Assembly: GCA_900545245.1 (NCBI GenBank)
Contig: UQYV01000007.1
Location: 29,540-93,539 of the forward strand
Length of the DNA: 64,000 bases
Source of the DNA: an uncultured Bacteroidales bacterium
GTDB lineage: Bacteria; Bacteroidota; Bacteroidia; Bacteroidales; UBA932
Direction: 5' to 3'
In this document: piece by piece, positions 59,791 to 64,000 of the stretch
Layout: each line of letters starts with the position of its first letter
Numbering within the stretch: position 1 is the first letter of the stretch
Notes under the pieces: model-generated
Told to the model about the DNA's origin: nothing
Seen by the model: only the letters and a program-made list of their open reading frames with translations
Database searches by the model: none
Translations under genes and position numbers: made by a program

Positions 59791-60589
59791 AATTATTCAC
59801 AGCCTTTGTGCGCTTGCCGTTGCAATGCTTCTTCTCCCGCTCTCTTCGGAGGCGAAGAAAAAAGACAGTTTGGAAAGGAAACCTTTCAGTCGCGGCATAG
59901 ACAACACTCCGACCGTGTTTATCCCCAAGGGTACGATAGGCACCGGTGTGGCTTTTTCCTACAATGAATACAATATCGGAAAGGCTTCGGACGACGTCGG
60001 CTATCAGATGCTGTTTTCGATGCTTCAGGGAATGAAGGGAAACTTCATGAATTGGAGTGTCGCGCCTCATATTTCCTATTTTGTTGCGGACAACGTATCC
60101 ATCGGTGCCCGTTTTGACTATTCGCGAACTTCAGCAAATCTCGCGAACGCAACTCTTGCCGTCTCCGATGACCTTGCCCTAAACGTGAGCGACTTCAACT
60201 ATTTCAAGCATTCGTATATGGGGGCTCTCACCTGCCGCTACTATATGTCCTTGGCGAAGAGCCGGCGTTTCGGTGTGTTTATGGAACTCCGTGCTGCTGG
60301 CGGATACGGTCAGGCGGAGAACTACAGACAGCCCGGAGGCAACAAGTTTGGCACATATCAGGATATCTATAAGATGGAAATCGGTCTTGTGCCCGGTTTC
60401 ATCGTTTTCGGTACTGAGAATGTGGCGGTTGAAGTCTCTGTCGGAGTGCTCGGCTTCAATTGGCAGAAGGTATGCCAGCTTACCAATCAGGTGGAATACA
60501 GCGAGATGAGCAAGTGTGGTGCGAACTACAAGATAAACCTGCTTTCCCTTGCTCTCGGAGTATCATTCTACATTCCGACTAAAAAATAA
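59780..60589 (+). CDS. Outer-membrane beta-barrel protein
   Basis: This 269-residue protein starts at the ATG overlapping the previous stop by 11 bases. It has a signal peptide (IIHSLCALAVAMLLLPLSSEA) with no lipobox. The body is alternating amphipathic strands (GTGVAFSYNEYNIG, ISYFVADNVSIGARFDYSR, SYMGALTCRYYMSL, FGVFMELRAAGGYG) and ends LALGVSFYIPTKK. It looks like an 8- to 10-strand porin-like or anchor protein. In the middle of a surface lipoprotein operon, it may anchor or export the complex. The family name is not recognised. Confidence 0.75.
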   Translation: MNCKIIHSLCALAVAMLLLPLSSEAKKKDSLERKPFSRGIDNTPTVFIPKGTIGTGVAFSYNEYNIGKASDDVGYQMLFSMLQGMKGNFMNWSVAPHISYFVADNVSIGARFDYSRTSANLANATLAVSDDLALNVSDFNYFKHSYMGALTCRYYMSLAKSRRFGVFMELRAAGGYGQAENYRQPGGNKFGTYQDIYKMEIGLVPGFIVFGTENVAVEVSVGVLGFNWQKVCQLTNQVEYSEMSKCGANYKINLLSLALGVSFYIPTKK

Positions 60590-60595
60590 GGAGCT

Positions 60596-62245
60596 ATGGA
60601 CATGAGAAAATCATATCTGTTTATCATGGTTTCGGCATTTGCTGCCGCTCTGACGTGTTCGTGCATAAAGAATGACATGTCATATCCTATTGTTGAGGCA
60701 TACGTTGACGAGTTCAAGGTTGAAGGGCAGAAGTCCGTGGAGATAGACAGAACTTCCCGAACGATAAGCCTTGTTTTGGAGGAGACTGCCGATATGTCAT
60801 CACTGAAGGTCGTGAAATTCTCAATGAAGCCTGAGGAATATTACCACAGGCCTCTCTACTCCACAGCGGAATTCTCCGTCGGCGGCAACATTGACCTTAC
60901 GTCCGAGCTCACCTTCTCTCTCAAGACGTTTCAAGAATATGAGTGGAAAATCACTGCAACTCAGCCGATTGAGAGGTATGTCAATGTGGAGAATGCCGTT
61001 GATGTCGAATTCTATCTCCGTGAGCACAAGGTGCTTGTGAGCGTGAGTCCTAACCAGTCCCTATCCGAAATCGTGATTGAGGATATGAAACTTGGTCCGG
61101 AAGGCTCCACTGTAACGAAAACTACCGGAATTGAAAGTGGCGAGACCATCACTCGCGACTGCATTTTTCCTATGACTCTCGACTGCCTTTTCGAGCGCAC
61201 GTTTTATGTCGTATATAATGGTGAGTCAGAGAACTGGACGGTGTCGTTCGTTCAGAAAAGCGTGGAACTGGCGATTACTTACGTCAACGCATGGGCTCTT
61301 GACGCAATGGTGGAGGGCGAGTTCGACGGTAACGGGACTCCTTATGTCGAGTATAGGAAGGCGTCGGAATCGAAATGGAAGAAGAGCACCGATGTGCTTG
61401 TGTCGAAGTCATCTGTCACGGCGAACATCAAGGGACTTTCGCACAAAACCGCATACGTGGCAAGGCTTGTCAATGGTGAGCAGGTCAGCGATGAATATTC
61501 GTTCACGACCGAGGAAGCATCACAGCTGGCTAATATGAGCTATGACGACTGGTATACCGGTGACCCTAACAGCACATGGTACCCGGGACCATCGGGCAAG
61601 AAAATCTGGGACACCGCAAACAAAGGTACGAACATGTTTTCGAGCCAGAACCCATCTCGTCCGGAAGAGGGATTCATCGCCGTCAAAGGGCAGGGGAAGA
61701 AGGCCGCCCGTTTGGAAACAATCAGTTTTCTCGGCAAGCTTGCCGCCGGCAACGTGATAACAGGCGAGTTTCTCCGTGCGAGCGTTTCAGGTGGAGTCGG
61801 CGCCGAACTGACTTGGGGAACACCGTTCACATCGCGTCCTAAGGCACTAAAAGGCTACTACGCATACGATCCTAAAGTCATTGACACTTATTACGACAAG
61901 GAACTTCATGCGGACAAGAAGGGCACAATGGACAAGCTTCAGATTCTCGTGATGCTCACCGACTGGGATGAACCTTTCCTCGTGAAAACCGCGTCAAAAG
62001 TTTTCGTTGATCAGGAAAATGATCCTCATATCATTGCGCACGGGACAATAGAAAGCGACGTCAAGACTGTGGATGAGAACGGAAACCTCAAGTATGTCGA
62101 GTTTGAATGCAAACTTAACTACCGCGACACTAAGCGCAAGCCTAAATATGTCGTGGTAATTTCCTGCTCAAGCCTCTACGGTGACTACTTCACCGGAGGA
62201 GAGCACAGCGTCCTCTACGTTGACGAGTATAGTTTCGTCTATTGA
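60596..62245 (+). CDS. PCMD-domain lipoprotein
   Basis: This 549-residue protein has TAAGGAG just before the ATG and its lipobox at TCSC (Cys about 22). The N-terminal ~200 residues contain DUF5018-like/Ig-type sandwiches (VEIDRTSRTISLVLEE, then YEWKITATQPI). A FnIII-like module (IKGLSHKTAYVARLVNG) and the PCMD domain follow: MSYDDWYTGDPNSTWYPGP, then FTSRPKALKGYYAYDP, LTDWDEPF, CSSLYGDYFTGG. The domain is close to that of the 58033 protein, so the two are paralogues. It ends the operon. Confidence 0.83.
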   Translation: MDMRKSYLFIMVSAFAAALTCSCIKNDMSYPIVEAYVDEFKVEGQKSVEIDRTSRTISLVLEETADMSSLKVVKFSMKPEEYYHRPLYSTAEFSVGGNIDLTSELTFSLKTFQEYEWKITATQPIERYVNVENAVDVEFYLREHKVLVSVSPNQSLSEIVIEDMKLGPEGSTVTKTTGIESGETITRDCIFPMTLDCLFERTFYVVYNGESENWTVSFVQKSVELAITYVNAWALDAMVEGEFDGNGTPYVEYRKASESKWKKSTDVLVSKSSVTANIKGLSHKTAYVARLVNGEQVSDEYSFTTEEASQLANMSYDDWYTGDPNSTWYPGPSGKKIWDTANKGTNMFSSQNPSRPEEGFIAVKGQGKKAARLETISFLGKLAAGNVITGEFLRASVSGGVGAELTWGTPFTSRPKALKGYYAYDPKVIDTYYDKELHADKKGTMDKLQILVMLTDWDEPFLVKTASKVFVDQENDPHIIAHGTIESDVKTVDENGNLKYVEFECKLNYRDTKRKPKYVVVISCSSLYGDYFTGGEHSVLYVDEYSFVY

Positions 62246-62275
62246 TGGCATCCCCATCTCTTCTATTTTTTTTTG
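62244..62275 (+). terminator. Weak hairpin plus T run after the PCMD operon
   Basis: GATGG and CCATC flank a short loop just after the stop codon, followed within 10 bases by a nine-T run. The stem is short, so efficiency is uncertain. Confidence 0.5.
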
Positions 62276-62284
62276 AACCATTGG

Positions 62285-62314
62285 TTTGAATTTTATCATT
62301 TTTCGTTATATTTG
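62285..62314 (+). promoter_or_regulatory. Promoter of the rSAM/lipoprotein operon
   Basis: TTTG (62285-62288), 18 bases, then TATATTTG (62307-62314). The leader to the ATG at 62376 is about 55 bases. Confidence 0.75.
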
Positions 62315-62375
62315 TGCCTGGTGTCAGTAGAAGATTGATACTCATTAATTTAGTAATCGTTAAAACGGTACTGAT

Positions 62376-62879
62376 ATGAGACAACTGATGGTGAAAATAT
62401 GCCGTGTTTTGCTTACGGCTATGGGTTTTGCTGCCGTGACCGGTTGCCCTAAAATGTATGGTTGCCCTGAAATTCCTGCAATGTATGGCTCTCCTCATTG
62501 TGATGTGACTGTCAAGGGTGTTGTTACTGATGAAAGCGAGAACCCGATTAAAGGGATACGAGTGAAGGCCGTGCAAGTCATGCCTAAACAAGCGGGAGTG
62601 GAACTGGACAGATATGAATATGATTTATTCAAGTCTCTGACTGACAATGCCGGGGCATTCGAACTCAGCGGTTCTGTGACGTCGTTTAATAATCCGGAAG
62701 TCTATGTGATAACCGAGGATATTGACGGCGAAGAGAACGGTGGATGTTTTGCTCCGGAAACGCTTAAAGTTGACATCGTTAAGGTGAAGGATGGCGATGA
62801 TAATTGGTATTTCGGGGCATACGAGAACGCGACTCCCGTCGAAATAAAACTGAAACCGGAAGAGAAATCCGAGAAATGA
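62376..62879 (+). CDS. Putative lipoprotein of an rSAM/lipoprotein system
   Basis: This 167-residue protein has a signal peptide and lipobox VTGC (Cys 24). The mature N-terminus is unusual: CPKMYGCPEIPAMYGSPHC, with two MYG units, three cysteines and four prolines. A carboxypeptidase-regulatory-like Ig domain follows (VTVKGVVTDESENPIKGIRV, then DNAGAFELSG, and an acidic C-terminus). The MYG-x-P...VKGxV pattern is the one I associate with lipoproteins encoded next to SPASM radical SAM enzymes in Bacteroidetes. The rSAM start overlaps its stop codon (ATGA), so the two are translated together. The lipoprotein may be the substrate or partner of that enzyme; this is inference. Confidence 0.8.
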   Translation: MRQLMVKICRVLLTAMGFAAVTGCPKMYGCPEIPAMYGSPHCDVTVKGVVTDESENPIKGIRVKAVQVMPKQAGVELDRYEYDLFKSLTDNAGAFELSGSVTSFNNPEVYVITEDIDGEENGGCFAPETLKVDIVKVKDGDDNWYFGAYENATPVEIKLKPEEKSEK

Positions 62880-63940
62880 TGGGTGGGGTAAGCCTTAGAC
62901 AAAGAATCGCCCTTGAACTGCAGCGACAACTCACCCTTAACTGTGCGCGGGAGCATCCGCTGAGGGAAATTTTCTGGGAATGTACCCTTCGCTGCTGTCT
63001 TGAGTGCCGCCATTGCGGAAGTGACTGCAAGGTGACCTCAGGTCTGAAAGATATGCCTTTCGCTGACTTTGAAATGGTGCTCCGGCGTATTAATGAGGCC
63101 TATGGCCCGGAGGACAAGATGGTGATTCTCAGCGGCGGCGAGCCTCTGATGCGCCGCGATCTCGAGGACTGCATCCGCAGAATCCGTGAAATGGGCTTCT
63201 CATGCGGAATGGTCACAAACGGCTATCTGTTGACAAGGGAACGTGCGGCCGGGCTTCTCCGTGCCGGACTTGGCAGCGCCACCGTTTCGATTGACGGCAC
63301 CGAAGCCGACCATGATTGGATGAGGGGCGTGCCTGGCAGCTTCACCCGCGCCTTGAATGCAGCAATGATTCTTTCTGGAAGCGGCATCGTCTTCGATGTC
63401 GTAACCTGCGTGAACCGCCGAAATCTTGCGCATCTCGAAGAACTTAAAGAAATCCTGATATCCTCCGGCATAAAGGCCTGGCGCCTCTTCACCATCTTCC
63501 CGGCGGGACGCGCGGCCGAAGACCCCCAACTTCAGCTCACTTCTCAGGAATTTCGAAGTCTGATGGACTTCATAGTCTGCACGCGAAACGAAGGCCGCAT
63601 CCGCACGAGCTATGCCTGCGAAGGCTTCCTCGGTGAGTATGAGGGCAAGGTTCGCGACAACCTCTATATGTGTCAGGCAGGTCTCACTGTCGCTTCGGTT
63701 CTTGCCGATGGCTCCATCTCCGCCTGTGCCAGCATCCGCAGCGACTACCATCAGGGCAACATCTACAAGGACGATTTCGTCAACGTTTGGGAAAACCGCT
63801 TCCGTCCCTACCGCGACCGCCGCTGGATGAAAAAGGACGACTGCGCCACCTGCAAGTGGTTCCGCTACTGTCAGGGCAACGGAATGCATCTCCGTGACTC
63901 CCAAGGCAATCTTCTCCTCTGCAACCTCAAGAAACTATAG
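62876..63940 (+). CDS. Radical SAM/SPASM enzyme of an rSAM/lipoprotein system
   Basis: This is a 354-residue protein. The SAM-binding 4Fe-4S motif is C40-x3-C44-x2-C47 within ECTLRCCLECRHCGSDC. SAM contacts include LSGGEPLMRRD (85-95), and VTNGYLLT and VSIDGTEADHDWMRG follow the fold. The C-terminal SPASM region has cysteines at 248, 266, 284, 323, 326, 332 and 349, enough for two auxiliary clusters. SPASM enzymes modify peptides or proteins, often ribosomally made precursors. It is coupled to the lipoprotein gene by an ATGA overlap; a second ATG follows at once (62879). A structured repeat begins 2 bases after the stop. Confidence 0.9.
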   Translation: MMGGVSLRQRIALELQRQLTLNCAREHPLREIFWECTLRCCLECRHCGSDCKVTSGLKDMPFADFEMVLRRINEAYGPEDKMVILSGGEPLMRRDLEDCIRRIREMGFSCGMVTNGYLLTRERAAGLLRAGLGSATVSIDGTEADHDWMRGVPGSFTRALNAAMILSGSGIVFDVVTCVNRRNLAHLEELKEILISSGIKAWRLFTIFPAGRAAEDPQLQLTSQEFRSLMDFIVCTRNEGRIRTSYACEGFLGEYEGKVRDNLYMCQAGLTVASVLADGSISACASIRSDYHQGNIYKDDFVNVWENRFRPYRDRRWMKKDDCATCKWFRYCQGNGMHLRDSQGNLLLCNLKKL

Positions 63941-63942
63941 GC

Positions 63943-64000
63943 AAAGAGGGTGACCAAAAAGTCTTTTGTTCCCCCTCCTCCGGACTTCCTAACCCCCGCA
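63943..64000 (-). repeat. Inverted copy of repeat R1 (cut by the window edge)
   Basis: The reverse complement matches 11651-11708 over 58 bases with 2 mismatches. The terminator-like hairpin half is visible, and the three-hairpin part would lie beyond the window. On the plus strand the hairpin stands directly behind the rSAM gene. Confidence 0.88.

Overview
The window looks like a chromosomal stretch of a gut-type member of the Bacteroidales (Bacteroidota). The signs are two SusC/SusD pairs, many lipoproteins with acidic residues just after the lipobox cysteine, fimbrillin-like, DUF4493 and PCMD-like surface proteins, an rSAM/lipoprotein gene pair, and promoters of the Bacteroidota form TTTG-N18-21-TAnnTTTG. 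Base composition is moderate to high GC in the core genes and visibly more A+T-rich around 30.2-34.6 kb and 35.9-37.4 kb. I cannot place the genus; a Rikenellaceae-like or Cryptobacteroides-like gut lineage is only a guess.

Region 1 (1-11.6 kb): the 3' part of a polysaccharide utilisation locus. It holds a SusC receptor (5' end outside the window), SusD, a heparinase II/III-fold lyase, two small-ligand or surface lipoproteins, a tRNA-Ser(GCU) with its own promoter and terminators, and a GH88 unsaturated uronyl hydrolase. A structured intergenic repeat (11.58-11.71 kb) follows, then an AbiE-type toxin-antitoxin pair on the minus strand. Region 2 (13.4-30.2 kb) continues the glycan theme: GH78 and GH3 (minus), GH3, a MINPP-like histidine phosphatase and GH43 (plus), a tandem-domain esterase, and a large HExxH/propeller/barrel protein. 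Between the GH43 and the esterase sits an ATPase-nuclease gene bracketed by two 64-bp direct repeats. Together the enzymes suggest breakdown of a glycan rich in uronic acid and rhamnose, with beta-linked sugars, arabinose- or xylose-type side chains and ester groups.

Region 3 (30.2-37.4 kb) is accessory. It has a 56-codon small ORF with a Bacteroidota promoter, an A+T-rich fimbrillin/Ig-domain lipoprotein, a lone HigA-like antitoxin, a possible small RNA with a strong terminator, an MqsR/MqsA-like toxin-antitoxin pair with a perfect 26-bp operator palindrome, a DUF5106/thioredoxin lipoprotein, and an AlbA_2 (Schlafen-type) protein with four 12-bp tandem repeats. Region 4 (37.4-41.9 kb) holds aldose epimerase, thymidylate synthase flanked by REP-like palindromes, and a third GH3.

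Region 5 (42-48.5 kb, minus) is a second SusC/SusD operon with two accessory lipoproteins and no enzyme. Region 6 (48.5-54.6 kb) carries envelope and housekeeping genes: a GT4 glycosyltransferase, a YfhO-like membrane protein, dihydrofolate reductase and an MGDG-synthase-type glycosyltransferase. Region 7 (54.6-62.2 kb) is a tightly packed, partly overlapping operon of four DUF4493/PCMD lipoproteins plus one outer-membrane barrel. Region 8 (62.3-64 kb) is an rSAM/lipoprotein pair with an ATGA overlap. It is followed at the window edge by an inverted copy of the 11.65-kb repeat. No rRNA, CRISPR array, transposase or phage gene was seen.
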